NCBI GenBank assembly: GCA_023440105.1
Contig: JAEXSY010000158.1
Span: 1 to 17,515 of the forward strand
Direction: 5' to 3'
DNA from: Bacillota bacterium
Lineage (GTDB): Bacteria > Bacillota > Clostridia > Clostridiales > Clostridiaceae
Length of the DNA stretch: 17,515 nt
Part shown: piece by piece, positions 1 to 6,876 of the stretch
Layout of the letters: every line of letters begins with the position of its first letter
Numbering within the stretch: the first letter of the stretch is position 1
Notes under the pieces: model-generated
What the model saw: the letters and a program-made list of their open reading frames with translations, nothing else
Databases searched by the model: none
Told to the model about the DNA's origin: nothing
Position numbers and translations under genes: made by a program

Positions 1-441
1 CCTATGACTCCTGAATTTTTTGAAGGCTTCTTCAAGAAAAAACAGGCGATTCTAGATACAAAGCTAGATTTCATCAATTGTGCAGAGCTCCACTTAAATG
101 AGAACAACATAGACAACTACTATGGAGAAAATATGTATATTTCAAGACATGGCTATATATCTCCAATATGGAGCAGAGAGTTAACCTTAAAGTTCATGAA
201 AATAGCTAGCGAAGAAAACTGGGACTTAGCAGTTCACGATTGCTCAAACAGTACAAAGTTTGCTAGAGATTTAAACCTTAGTAGCAAAGAAGGAAAATGG
301 TTCGGAGCCAGCAATTATGCCTGTGAGTTTACTAGAATTCCATACGAAGCATTTTTACCAATATTACGTGATGATAGCTTCAAATTTTTAAGTGAAGAAG
401 AATTGCCAGAGGGGTATAAGGCTGGGGAGATGATTTTTTAG
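1..441 (+). CDS. C-terminal part of a probable radical SAM protein (5' end outside window)
   Basis: The frame is open from base 1 (the codon before the first visible ATG is Pro), so this is most likely the last ~146 residues of a longer protein. There is no ribosome binding site at the ATG at 4. Two stretches resemble late beta-strand segments of a radical SAM TIM barrel: residues ~22-31 (LDFINCAELH) and ~77-90 (LAVHDCSNSTKFARDL). The latter recalls the strand-Cys-Ser-Ser/Asn-x-x-Lys pattern I associate with PflA-related radical SAM proteins of the COG2108 type. The CxxxCxxC cluster motif would lie upstream and cannot be checked. The C-terminus is acidic and the gene is closed by a strong hairpin terminator. 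The family call is inference from the tail alone; an unrelated TIM-barrel enzyme is possible. Confidence 0.45.
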   Translation, partial: PMTPEFFEGFFKKKQAILDTKLDFINCAELHLNENNIDNYYGENMYISRHGYISPIWSRELTLKFMKIASEENWDLAVHDCSNSTKFARDLNLSSKEGKWFGASNYACEFTRIPYEAFLPILRDDSFKFLSEEELPEGYKAGEMIF

Positions 442-454
442 AGCATATATTTAG

Positions 455-495
455 TAGCCTTAGCCATTTAAATAATTTGGCTAAGGCTATTTTTT
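455..495 (+). terminator. Rho-independent terminator of the first gene
   Basis: A perfect 12-bp inverted repeat, TAGCCTTAGCCA (455-466) and TGGCTAAGGCTA (478-489), has an 11-base loop and is followed directly by six T. It lies 13 bases after the stop codon and isolates the downstream cassette from upstream transcription. The first repeat copy starts only 5 bases beyond the T tract. Confidence 0.93.
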
Positions 496-500
496 ACACA

Positions 501-526
501 TAAGTCATAACTCATGTGCCTGTCAC
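501..526 (+). repeat. 26-bp dispersed repeat, copy 1
   Basis: Same 26-bp core as at 4979-5004, 7229-7254 and 11510-11535. It begins TAAGTCAT and ends GTGCCTGTCAC, the last 11 bases being a near-palindrome with one mismatched pair. The following two bases (CA) are also shared with copies 3 and 4. It stands between a terminator and the pnuC promoter. Confidence 0.9.
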
Positions 527-607
527 CATTCATTGGCAGCAAATGGATAATATAAATTTTAGATTACCATAATAAATTTAGAATAATTAAAAATAACAGA
601 ATGATAG

Positions 608-613
608 TATAAT
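608..613 (+). promoter_or_regulatory. Probable -10 box of the pnuC cassette promoter
   Basis: A perfect TATAAT lies in a very AT-rich stretch after the terminator and repeat. No good -35 hexamer is visible at 16-18 bp, so an activator or AT-rich upstream contact may help. The expected transcription start is near 620, exactly where the folded leader helix begins. Confidence 0.55.
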
Positions 614-620
614 ATATACT

Positions 621-678
621 ATGTGGAAGTAGATGAGGCTTTTTAGGATTACAAGGATGTTGCCTGCTACTTACATAT
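621..678 (+). promoter_or_regulatory. Folded 5' leader of pnuC (candidate riboswitch or mRNA-protective structure)
   Basis: Bases 621-632 can pair with 667-678 to give eleven pairs (one G-T) and a single G/A mismatch. Inside, AGGC (636-639) pairs with GCCT (662-665), leaving a 22-base purine-rich loop containing GGATTACAAGGATG. The helix starts where transcription is predicted to begin and ends 58 bases before the pnuC start. It does not match any riboswitch consensus I can recall with certainty, including what I remember of the NAD+ classes. A ligand is therefore not claimed. Confidence 0.5.
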
Positions 679-736
679 AAAGAATAAGGTCTATTTTATA
701 GATATTGATTGAGATATAGGGATAAGGTGGGGGTTT

Positions 737-1417
737 ATGTTTAGAAACGAACTGAAGGGCTGGAAAACTTGGGAGGTTCTTTGGCTTTTATTAGCATGTG
801 TAACTATACTTTCATTATCGATTTATTGGCAGGATACTACTATTGGAATAATCTCTGCCACCACGGGTGTAGCTTGCGTTGTATTTACTGGAAAAGGTAA
901 ACTAAGTGCCTATTTATTTGGTATTATCAACACTGCTTTATATGCATTTATTGCCTTTAAGGCTCAATATTATGGAGAAGTAATGCTCAATGTATTATAT
1001 TATTTTCCGCTACAGTTTTATGGGCTTTATATATGGAGCAGAAATATTAATCCTGAAACCTATGAAGTATCAAAACGCCGGATGGCTACAAAAGAAAGAA
1101 TTCTGCTTTTATTTATTGTTGGAGTTGGGACCTCCTTATATGGACTACTGCTACAAAAGCTGGGAGGAGCATTACCTTTTGTAGATGCTCTGAGCACAAT
1201 GGTCTCTATTGTTGCAATGATTGTCTCCATTAAGATGTTTGTGGAGCAGTGGATGCTTTGGATAATTGTTGATGTTGTTACAGTTGTGATGTGGGCTGTT
1301 GCTTTTGCAAAGGGGAAGGACAGCATAGCAACATTGATTATGTGGCTCATTTATTTAGGTAATGCTATAATTATGCATTTTAAATGGGCAAAGGAGGCAA
1401 GAGAAAATGCAATATAA
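737..1417 (+). CDS. pnuC: Nicotinamide riboside transporter PnuC
   Basis: A 226-residue integral membrane protein of PnuC-family length. The short charged N-terminus includes Trp residues (KGWKTWEVLW), and about seven hydrophobic segments follow. The family-like Trp/Tyr/Asn-rich segments include FGIINTALYAF, YYFPLQFYGLYIW and the C-terminal WLIYLGNAIIMHF. PnuC proteins move nicotinamide riboside by facilitated diffusion, and uptake is driven by its phosphorylation inside the cell. The start is supported by AAGGTGG at 724-730, six bases upstream. The gene overlaps nadR by 11 bases, which fits kinase trapping of the imported riboside. Relatives carry thiamine (PnuT) or riboflavin (PnuX), but the nadR partner argues for nicotinamide riboside. 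Confidence 0.93.
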   Translation: MFRNELKGWKTWEVLWLLLACVTILSLSIYWQDTTIGIISATTGVACVVFTGKGKLSAYLFGIINTALYAFIAFKAQYYGEVMLNVLYYFPLQFYGLYIWSRNINPETYEVSKRRMATKERILLLFIVGVGTSLYGLLLQKLGGALPFVDALSTMVSIVAMIVSIKMFVEQWMLWIIVDVVTVVMWAVAFAKGKDSIATLIMWLIYLGNAIIMHFKWAKEARENAI

Positions 1418-2435
1418 AAATGGGATGTTCGGGGGATCCTTTGACCCATTACATATAGGACATATTAATGGTATTATCCAGGCAGCCTCAATGTGCCAGA
1501 AGCTATATATCGTGTTAAGTTACTCACGAATCAGAGATAATATACCCATGGAGCAACGCTATCGTTGGCTGCATAACAGCTTGAAACATATGAGTAATGT
1601 AAAAATAATTCTCCTTGAGGATACGGCAAGTTCCATGGAAGAGTATGATTCCAAATCATGCTGGGAAAGTGGTAGAGACTATGTCCTAGATAAAATTGGA
1701 TGTGCTGTTGACGTTGTCTTTTGTGGTTCCGATTATAAAGGAAGCAATCGTTATGAAGATCTTTATGACTGTAAGGTTATCTACTTTGACCGCAATGTGA
1801 TTCCAATCAGCTCTACTGAAATCAGAAAATCACCCTTTAAATATTGGGATTACATACCTAAGATATGCAGACCTTATTATACGAAAAAAGTTCTATTCAT
1901 AGGTGGAGAAAGCACAGGTAAATCAACCCTTGTGCGGAATCTTGCCTTAGCCTACAATACCAACTATCTTGAGGAGGTTGGACGTGATATTTGCGACTAC
2001 GCAGGTAGCGAGGATTTGATGATTGCAGAAGATTTTCATGAAATACTAGTAAAGCATAAAGTCCGTGAACTAGATCTCATCAAAGAAAGCAATAGACTCT
2101 TTTTTGTGGATACGGATGCTTTGATTACCAAATGGTTTTCTTGTTTTCTCCTGAAGGATGATAAGGGGAAGTCTTCTGTAGAGCTCCTTGCGGAAGCAAT
2201 AACTGAGATTAATAGTTTTAACTTAATCATCTTTTTAGAACCCACGGTTCCTTTTGTCCAAGATGGAACTAGAAATGAAAAGATAGCTGCTGATAGAAAA
2301 AAGTATAGTGAGGAAATTAAGGAATTATTTAATTCTCATAATCTTAGTTATCACTGCATTTCCGGAGATTATCTTGAACGCTTTATTAAAACAAAAGAAC
2401 TTATTAATACTACATTTAATTTAAAGGAGTGGTGA
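1407..2435 (+). CDS. nadR: NadR-type NMN adenylyltransferase / ribosylnicotinamide kinase
   Basis: A 342-residue two-domain enzyme that phosphorylates nicotinamide riboside to NMN and adenylylates NMN to NAD+. The N-terminal nucleotidyltransferase domain shows GGSFDPLHIGH (residues 9-19, with the HxGH catalytic pair) and ISSTEIR (134-140). The C-terminal kinase domain has the P-loop GGESTGKST (166-174), followed by EEVGRD, as in NadR kinases. Unlike enterobacterial NadR there is no N-terminal helix-turn-helix, so it is an enzyme and not a repressor. AGGAGG at 1392-1397 supports the start nine bases on, inside the end of pnuC. Together pnuC and nadR make a self-contained salvage route. The next gene starts three bases after the stop. 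Confidence 0.95.
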   Translation: MQYKNGMFGGSFDPLHIGHINGIIQAASMCQKLYIVLSYSRIRDNIPMEQRYRWLHNSLKHMSNVKIILLEDTASSMEEYDSKSCWESGRDYVLDKIGCAVDVVFCGSDYKGSNRYEDLYDCKVIYFDRNVIPISSTEIRKSPFKYWDYIPKICRPYYTKKVLFIGGESTGKSTLVRNLALAYNTNYLEEVGRDICDYAGSEDLMIAEDFHEILVKHKVRELDLIKESNRLFFVDTDALITKWFSCFLLKDDKGKSSVELLAEAITEINSFNLIIFLEPTVPFVQDGTRNEKIAADRKKYSEEIKELFNSHNLSYHCISGDYLERFIKTKELINTTFNLKEW

Positions 2436-2437
2436 GA

Positions 2438-2725
2438 ATGAGCCAAGAAGGTTTTATGCTATTTTTACAAGAGATTATTACTATGACAGACAAGAATAAT
2501 CCCTATTCTATAGCCTATGGTAAGAATCTGTTGAAGCAGCTAGCTGACTTTGTTATATTATCGGAAAAAGTTGATTCGATAACATATGGGATGATGATGG
2601 GAGCTATTAGAAGATTTGATTTTATTATGGAGAATAAAGAAAACTTTGCTGGTATTCCAGGAGATTATCAGCGTAATCAGGCGATGCGAAACAGATTAGC
2701 CATGATGCTTCGCCCCGGTTGCTAA
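2438..2725 (+). CDS. Small protein of unknown function, 95 residues
   Basis: I do not recognise this protein. The start at 2438 is chosen over an upstream GTG at 2429 because AAAGGAG (2423-2429) sits eight bases before the ATG. It is soluble-looking and probably all-helical, with Met-rich stretches (YGMMMGAIRRF, MRNRLAMML) and no signal peptide. Its only cysteine is the very last residue (RPGC-stop). It lies three bases after nadR and one base before a radical SAM gene, so it is almost certainly translated from the same mRNA and may work with one of those enzymes. It could be a partner, an adaptor or a substrate of the radical SAM enzyme; nothing in the sequence decides between these. Confidence 0.8.
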   Translation: MSQEGFMLFLQEIITMTDKNNPYSIAYGKNLLKQLADFVILSEKVDSITYGMMMGAIRRFDFIMENKENFAGIPGDYQRNQAMRNRLAMMLRPGC

Positions 2726-2726
2726 C

Positions 2727-3701
2727 ATGAGGGAATTACATATCGGAGATTCCACATTGATGGTTAAGGATTATCACTGTGCAGAGTGTGAGGATTTTTT
2801 TAGTCCCATTCAGGATGAAGAATATATCTTAAAGAAAGAGTGTAGGCTGTGGTTATACGTTAATCTAACAGATAAGTGTAATGCAGCATGTCCGTTCTGC
2901 ATCAATAAAGCTGCCAGTAAACTTTCTAAGGGTAGATTTAATACAAAAACCTATGAAGAGGTGCTTGGTCAGATCATTCCGTATGTTTACGGTATTTCCT
3001 TCACTGGCGGTGAACCTATGTTAGATATAGCACTGCTAGAGGAGGTGTTAGCAATAACCGATTCTATTGCACCGCCAATCCTTGAAGTTGATGTGGTAAC
3101 CAACGGCACAAATATTAGTAGGCTGCCATTCATAAAAGGAATTGAGCGCTTTTCAACTATTCATATCAGCCGACATGCAGTAGATGATGCAAGGAATAGA
3201 GATTTAATGCAGTGGAATGCCCCTTCTGCAGAAAGGATAGCAGAGTGCATTAAGTCTCTCAAGGATCCAGGTGCTATAGTATTTAACTGTGTTCTTCAAA
3301 AAGGTGGAGTTGAAAAAATCCAAGATATTTATTCATACTTGGATTTTGCAATTGAAACGGGTGTACATAATTCTAGCTTCATAGAAATGATAAGGGCTAA
3401 TGGTTATTGCGAAGATCAATTTGTATCAGCTATGGGCTCAGGACTGATTTCAGAACTTAGGTATTCAGGTGGGGACAGTACAGATATTAATGGCCAGTTT
3501 CGAGTTTGGAACAGGTTTAGAGACTATGAATACTGTCATTGCTTAAGTGGTGACTATAGAAATAATAAAGGGATAACAAGGTTCTATTTTCGCTGCCCTG
3601 GGAAATCCAATAATGCAGACTACTGCCGCCAGCTAGTGTATACTGCTGAAAATATTCTGCAAGATGGATTCGGAAATAATCGTATGAGGATATTTGTTTA
3701 A
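2727..3701 (+). CDS. Radical SAM enzyme with extra C-terminal cysteines, unknown substrate
   Basis: A 324-residue protein with the radical SAM [4Fe-4S] motif CNAACPFC (Cys51, Cys55, Cys58) after a strand reading LWLYVNLTDK, and the SAM-binding GGEP (94-97). The domain is MoaA/PqqE-like in style. There is an additional CAEC pair near the N-terminus (18, 21) and four cysteines near the C-terminus (270, 272, 290, 300) that could hold an auxiliary iron-sulfur cluster. Such clusters are common in peptide- and cofactor-modifying members. The ATG is one base past the preceding stop with no clear ribosome binding site, suggesting translational coupling. An alternative ATG at 2760 has GGAG 11 bases upstream and would remove residues 1-11. 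The substrate is unknown; the context is NAD salvage plus a second radical SAM protein. Confidence 0.9.
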   Translation: MRELHIGDSTLMVKDYHCAECEDFFSPIQDEEYILKKECRLWLYVNLTDKCNAACPFCINKAASKLSKGRFNTKTYEEVLGQIIPYVYGISFTGGEPMLDIALLEEVLAITDSIAPPILEVDVVTNGTNISRLPFIKGIERFSTIHISRHAVDDARNRDLMQWNAPSAERIAECIKSLKDPGAIVFNCVLQKGGVEKIQDIYSYLDFAIETGVHNSSFIEMIRANGYCEDQFVSAMGSGLISELRYSGGDSTDINGQFRVWNRFRDYEYCHCLSGDYRNNKGITRFYFRCPGKSNNADYCRQLVYTAENILQDGFGNNRMRIFV

Positions 3702-3748
3702 GCAAAGGATATTGTATAAAATTATGCTGTTAAATGGGGGGAATAAAT

Positions 3749-4363
3749 ATGACTGGAAAGGAAAAGTGTAATCTTCTCAAAGAGATTAGAAGAGAGCTTG
3801 CTGAGAGCAACGGAATCGTATACTTAACATCAGAATGTACACAGGAAGGTGATTGTAAAGGTACCTGTCCTAAATGTGATGCTGAAGTTCGATATTTAGA
3901 TGCTGAATTGAACAGAAAGGCAGCCAGGGGTGAAGTTATTTCTGTATCTGGTCTATCTTTAGAAACATATAATGCTGTTCAAGGGAATAGTAGGTTTAGT
4001 TCCCTTTCAGGTTGTGAGGCCGGAGCAGAGGAGTTCGATGTAATGGGTGAATATATACCAGAAGAGATAGATGGGGAGCTTCAAATACTCCCTGAGGAGG
4101 ATAAGATAATAGAAATGGGTCATCTTCAAGCGAATGACACTGAAAATTATGAAAAATATTTTCAGTTCACAATAGAGGAAATGGATTTTACTATTAGGAC
4201 ATGCACTCTACTTAAAGGCCTAGGTATTAATACTTTAGAAGAATTAGTAGATATGACTGAGAAAGATTTTATTAGGACACAAAGATTCGGAAGAAAATCC
4301 ATAGAAGAAATAAAAGAAAAGTTAGCTATGATTGGGCTGAAGTTGAAGAATGAAAGGGAGTAG
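3749..4363 (+). CDS. Four-cysteine domain fused to an RNA polymerase alpha-CTD-like domain
   Basis: A 204-residue protein with two separate parts. The N-terminal ~65 residues carry CTQEGDCKGTCPKC (Cys30, 36, 40, 43; CX5CX3CX2C) followed by a charged helix (AEVRYLDAELNRKAARGE), and look metal- or Fe-S-binding. After an acidic linker (~90-138), residues 140-200 closely resemble the alpha-CTD of Firmicutes RpoA. TIEEMDFTIRTCTLLK aligns with the first helix, R150 with the E. coli Arg265 position, and RFGRKSIEEIK (179-189) with the NLGKKS segment (Gly296, Lys298, Ser299). The Asn268 position is Thr153. The start at 3749 is preferred to 3734 because a run of six G (3736-3741) lies seven bases before it. 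Its end overlaps the activase gene by 14 bases. The role is unknown; DNA binding or polymerase contact is inference. Confidence 0.87.
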   Translation: MTGKEKCNLLKEIRRELAESNGIVYLTSECTQEGDCKGTCPKCDAEVRYLDAELNRKAARGEVISVSGLSLETYNAVQGNSRFSSLSGCEAGAEEFDVMGEYIPEEIDGELQILPEEDKIIEMGHLQANDTENYEKYFQFTIEEMDFTIRTCTLLKGLGINTLEELVDMTEKDFIRTQRFGRKSIEEIKEKLAMIGLKLKNERE

Positions 4364-4976
4364 GGACTTAGTTATACCGATAATTGGCATAGAGCGCTTG
4401 CGCATGTCCACCGATGGTTATGGAATTCGTACCTTAATAGGTACATACGGGTGCCCTTTGCGCTGCAAATACTGTCTCAATCCACACTCTTGGAATGGTA
4501 AGAGTAAGCCAAAGTTCTATTCCCCGCAGGAGCTTTACCAAAAGGTTTATATCGACAATATCTATTTTCAAGCAACAAAAGGAGGAGTTACCTTTGGTGG
4601 GGGAGAACCTTTGCTTTATTCAGACTTTATTGCTGAGTTTAAGAAGCTTTGTCCTGATACCTGGAGTTTATGGGTAGAGACATCACTAAATGTACCCTAC
4701 GATAATGTAGAAAGGGCTGCAGATGTTTTTGATTGTTTTGTTGTTGATATAAAATCAATGGATGTAAGTATATATGAAAGGTACACTGGAGGCGTTCTTT
4801 CCACTGCATTAGATAACTTAAAGCAATTGCTAAATACAATCAGTCCATTTCGCATCATTGTTCGAGTACCCTTCATACCTGGTTTTTCAACAAAGGAAGA
4901 TCAAATCAGCACAGTCCAGAAGTTGAAGGAGTTGGGTATCAACCAAATTGATACCTTCATATACTCAAAAAAATAA
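4350..4976 (+). CDS. Short PflA-like radical SAM protein (glycyl-radical-activase family)
   Basis: A 208-residue radical SAM protein with GCPLRCKYCLNP (Cys35, Cys39, Cys42) and the SAM-binding GGGEP (83-87). It also has the ET (~residues 109-110) and DIKSMD elements typical of pyruvate-formate-lyase-activating enzymes. Such proteins usually abstract hydrogen from a glycine of a partner enzyme. No glycyl radical enzyme is present here, so the target is elsewhere or the reaction differs. It is shorter than typical activases (~240-300 residues) because it stops right after the last strand (IDTFIYSKK), without the LPYH-type tail. The ATG lies inside the previous gene and has only a weak GAAG upstream, suggesting coupling. 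A 26-bp repeat begins two bases after the stop. Confidence 0.88.
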   Translation: MKGSRDLVIPIIGIERLRMSTDGYGIRTLIGTYGCPLRCKYCLNPHSWNGKSKPKFYSPQELYQKVYIDNIYFQATKGGVTFGGGEPLLYSDFIAEFKKLCPDTWSLWVETSLNVPYDNVERAADVFDCFVVDIKSMDVSIYERYTGGVLSTALDNLKQLLNTISPFRIIVRVPFIPGFSTKEDQISTVQKLKELGINQIDTFIYSKK

Positions 4977-4978
4977 CT

Positions 4979-5004
4979 GTGACAGGCACATGAGTTATGA
5001 CTTA
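4979..5004 (-). repeat. 26-bp dispersed repeat, copy 2 (inverted)
   Basis: On the minus strand this is identical over 26 bases to copies 1 and 4. It begins two bases after the activase stop codon. With copy 1 it forms an inverted pair enclosing the pnuC-to-activase cassette. The base after the core differs (A in place of C), so homology ends sharply there. Confidence 0.9.
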
Positions 5005-5183
5005 TTGGCAAAGTATACCCTAAATAAGTGAGGTTTTTACATAAATAGATAAATGTATCTTGGCAAGATAAGCTTTAGTATTGAATACTCCTAAAGTCAT
5101 TTCTTTAAGAAAAGTAAGCTCATATATCTAATAGCATTAAGAACAAATATAAAATACATTTATATCCAATAAAAGTAAATAAA

Positions 5184-5192
5184 TGTTATAAT
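5184..5192 (+). promoter_or_regulatory. Extended -10 promoter of the methyltransferase gene
   Basis: TGTTATAAT gives a perfect -10 hexamer with the TGn extension, about 97 bases before the start codon. No convincing -35 is seen, as is usual for extended -10 promoters. The rest of 5005-5288 holds only AT-rich sequence and a small hairpin (AGATA/TATCT around 5049-5062); I see no gene in it. Confidence 0.55.
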
Positions 5193-5288
5193 TTATATAT
5201 GCTCAATTAATGAAATGTATTAGGAATACGAGCGGATGTTATGACAAAAGTCAGACTTTAATATTGAATGACAGAATGAGGTGTTTAT

Positions 5289-6116
5289 ATGTCTAGGGCA
5301 AATAACAGGGAAATAGTTAATTATCAGTATAATTCAGATGCGAACCTATCTGCTAGGCAGGCTCTCCATAAAGGCTTCAGTACTAATAAATATGGATGGG
5401 AGAACTGGGTGTTTGAAAAATATATTTTTAAGCCTGGTGATAGAGTAATAGAATTTGGTTGTGGCAATGGAATCACATGGAAGAGCAATAAAAATAGAAT
5501 ACCAGAGGATATTAAAGTAACTCTTACAGATATATCAGAAGGTATGCTTAGCACAGCAAAGAATAAGCTTTTAGGAATTGAGCAAATAATTGATTATTCC
5601 GTTATGGATATACAAAGGATTAAATATGAAGATAGCTCCTTTGATAGTGCTATAGCCAATCATATGCTTTATCACGTGCAAAATAGAGAGCTAGCCATAA
5701 GTGAGGTTGCAAGGATACTTAAACCAGATGGAACCTTCTATGCAACTACCAATAGTATTTATAATATGAGAGGACTTAAAGACTTAGTGAGGAATTTTGA
5801 CTCCAGACTTGATTATGCTTCCTTTTCTGTTGCAACTGAATTTGGGCTAGAAAATGGAGTTGATCAGTTAGATAAGCATTTTGAGTCCGTTGAGAGTTTA
5901 GTATATGAAGACTCGCTTCATATAACAGAAGCCAAGCCTTTAGCAGATTATGTCCTGTCGCTAAAGGGACATGTAAACATAGAGGATATGATGACAGAGA
6001 GCAGAATAAATCACTTTTATGAGTACTTGAACGAGATAATATTGAGAGAAGGAAGTATCGATATACCTAAACGCAGTGGAATGTTTATAGCTAAGAAACC
6101 TAAGAAAGTATCATAA
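5289..6116 (+). CDS. Class I SAM-dependent methyltransferase
   Basis: A 275-residue soluble enzyme with the Rossmann-fold SAM-binding motif VIEFGCGNG (residues 53-61) and the acidic residue ending motif II (TLTDIS, 79-83). It also has FDSAIANHMLYHV (118-130) and the motif ARILKPDGTFYATT (141-154), the Methyltransf_11/UbiE-like layout. It transfers a methyl group from SAM to an unidentified small molecule; the neighbouring acetyltransferases and exporter suggest, weakly, modification or resistance. GAGGTG at 5278-5283, five bases upstream, supports the start. It is monocistronic as far as can be seen: own promoter before it, and a 169-base spacer with a long hairpin after it. The substrate cannot be read from the sequence. 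Confidence 0.88.
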   Translation: MSRANNREIVNYQYNSDANLSARQALHKGFSTNKYGWENWVFEKYIFKPGDRVIEFGCGNGITWKSNKNRIPEDIKVTLTDISEGMLSTAKNKLLGIEQIIDYSVMDIQRIKYEDSSFDSAIANHMLYHVQNRELAISEVARILKPDGTFYATTNSIYNMRGLKDLVRNFDSRLDYASFSVATEFGLENGVDQLDKHFESVESLVYEDSLHITEAKPLADYVLSLKGHVNIEDMMTESRINHFYEYLNEIILREGSIDIPKRSGMFIAKKPKKVS

Positions 6117-6149
6117 CTAGATGAAAAGGATGGTAGCTATATGAAAATC

Positions 6150-6218
6150 ATTCTGATTATAAATGGACATTGTAAGTTTAGTTTCAATGAAATATAATGT
6201 CCTATTTGTAATCAGAAT
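6150..6218. repeat. Long imperfect inverted repeat between methyltransferase and GNAT genes
   Basis: Left arm 6150-6170 and right arm 6197-6218 match over 20 positions with one T/C difference and one extra base. The loop is 26 bases. There is no T tract on the plus strand, so it is not a standard terminator for the methyltransferase. An 18-codon reading frame (ATG at 6141, stop at 6195-6197) with AAGGA upstream runs through the left arm and loop. Confidence 0.7.
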
Positions 6219-6285
6219 TCTAATTGAAAAGAGAGTTAGCATGATATATATTTTATAATTTATATACTAGATAGGGGTTGAGATT

Positions 6286-6822
6286 TTGGAGGTTAAAGTA
6301 GTTTTGGCAAATGAGGAAAACTCGAATATCATAAAAAATATATACCCACTATATTTGCATGACCTATCAGAGGTTTATGGAAATGTTCCTAATGAATATG
6401 GTATTTACGAGGACGAGCCAATAAAAACATTAGGAGAGCAATATGATGTTCAAAATATTTGGTTCCAAAATCCTAACAAGCTATATCCATTTATTATAAT
6501 GGTAGATGGCAAACCCGCTGGGTTTGATTTAGTATCAACGGGTGAATTTGCACCTAAAGGAATGGATTATTACGTATACGAGTTCTTTTTATTAAGACCA
6601 TATAGAGGAAAAGGTATTGCATCAACTGCAGCAAAAAAGATATTTGATAAATTTTCAGGAAAATGGGGGCTGTATGTGGCACCATCAGGGACAAACCTAA
6701 GGGCAGAAAAGTTTTGGAGAAAAACTATTAGTGATTATACTAATGAGAATTTTCAAGAAGAGCATGGGTCAACCTTTGACGGGTATAAACTAATTTTTTT
6801 ATTTAAAAATACAGCTAAATAG
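6286..6822 (+). CDS. GNAT-family N-acetyltransferase
   Basis: A 178-residue GNAT protein that would transfer acetyl from acetyl-CoA to an amine. The acetyl-CoA pyrophosphate-binding motif is RPYRGKGIAS (104-113), preceded by the strand YVYEFFLL. AEKFWRK (140-146) matches the usual motif-B segment. The start is a TTG at 6286, chosen because AGGGG (6273-6277) lies eight bases upstream and no in-frame ATG is nearby. A TATAAT occurs at 6254-6259, but its -35 is poor. A decayed paralogue follows directly, sharing the LYLHDLSE segment, so the pair arose by tandem duplication or common ancestry. The substrate is unknown. Confidence 0.87.
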   Translation: MEVKVVLANEENSNIIKNIYPLYLHDLSEVYGNVPNEYGIYEDEPIKTLGEQYDVQNIWFQNPNKLYPFIIMVDGKPAGFDLVSTGEFAPKGMDYYVYEFFLLRPYRGKGIASTAAKKIFDKFSGKWGLYVAPSGTNLRAEKFWRKTISDYTNENFQEEHGSTFDGYKLIFLFKNTAK

Positions 6823-6876
6823 ATAGTGAATTTAATTTATTAAGGGACTATAAATAATATGGTTGAGGATTATAAT

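Noticed and set aside
621..678. Folded leader as a tetrahydrofolate, lysine or NAD+ riboswitch
   Set aside because: Only short chance similarities (such as AGTAGATGA) were found and the rest of those consensus structures is absent; no class is claimed.
1407..2435. NadR as a transcriptional repressor
   Set aside because: The N-terminal helix-turn-helix of enterobacterial NadR is absent; the protein begins with the nucleotidyltransferase motif.
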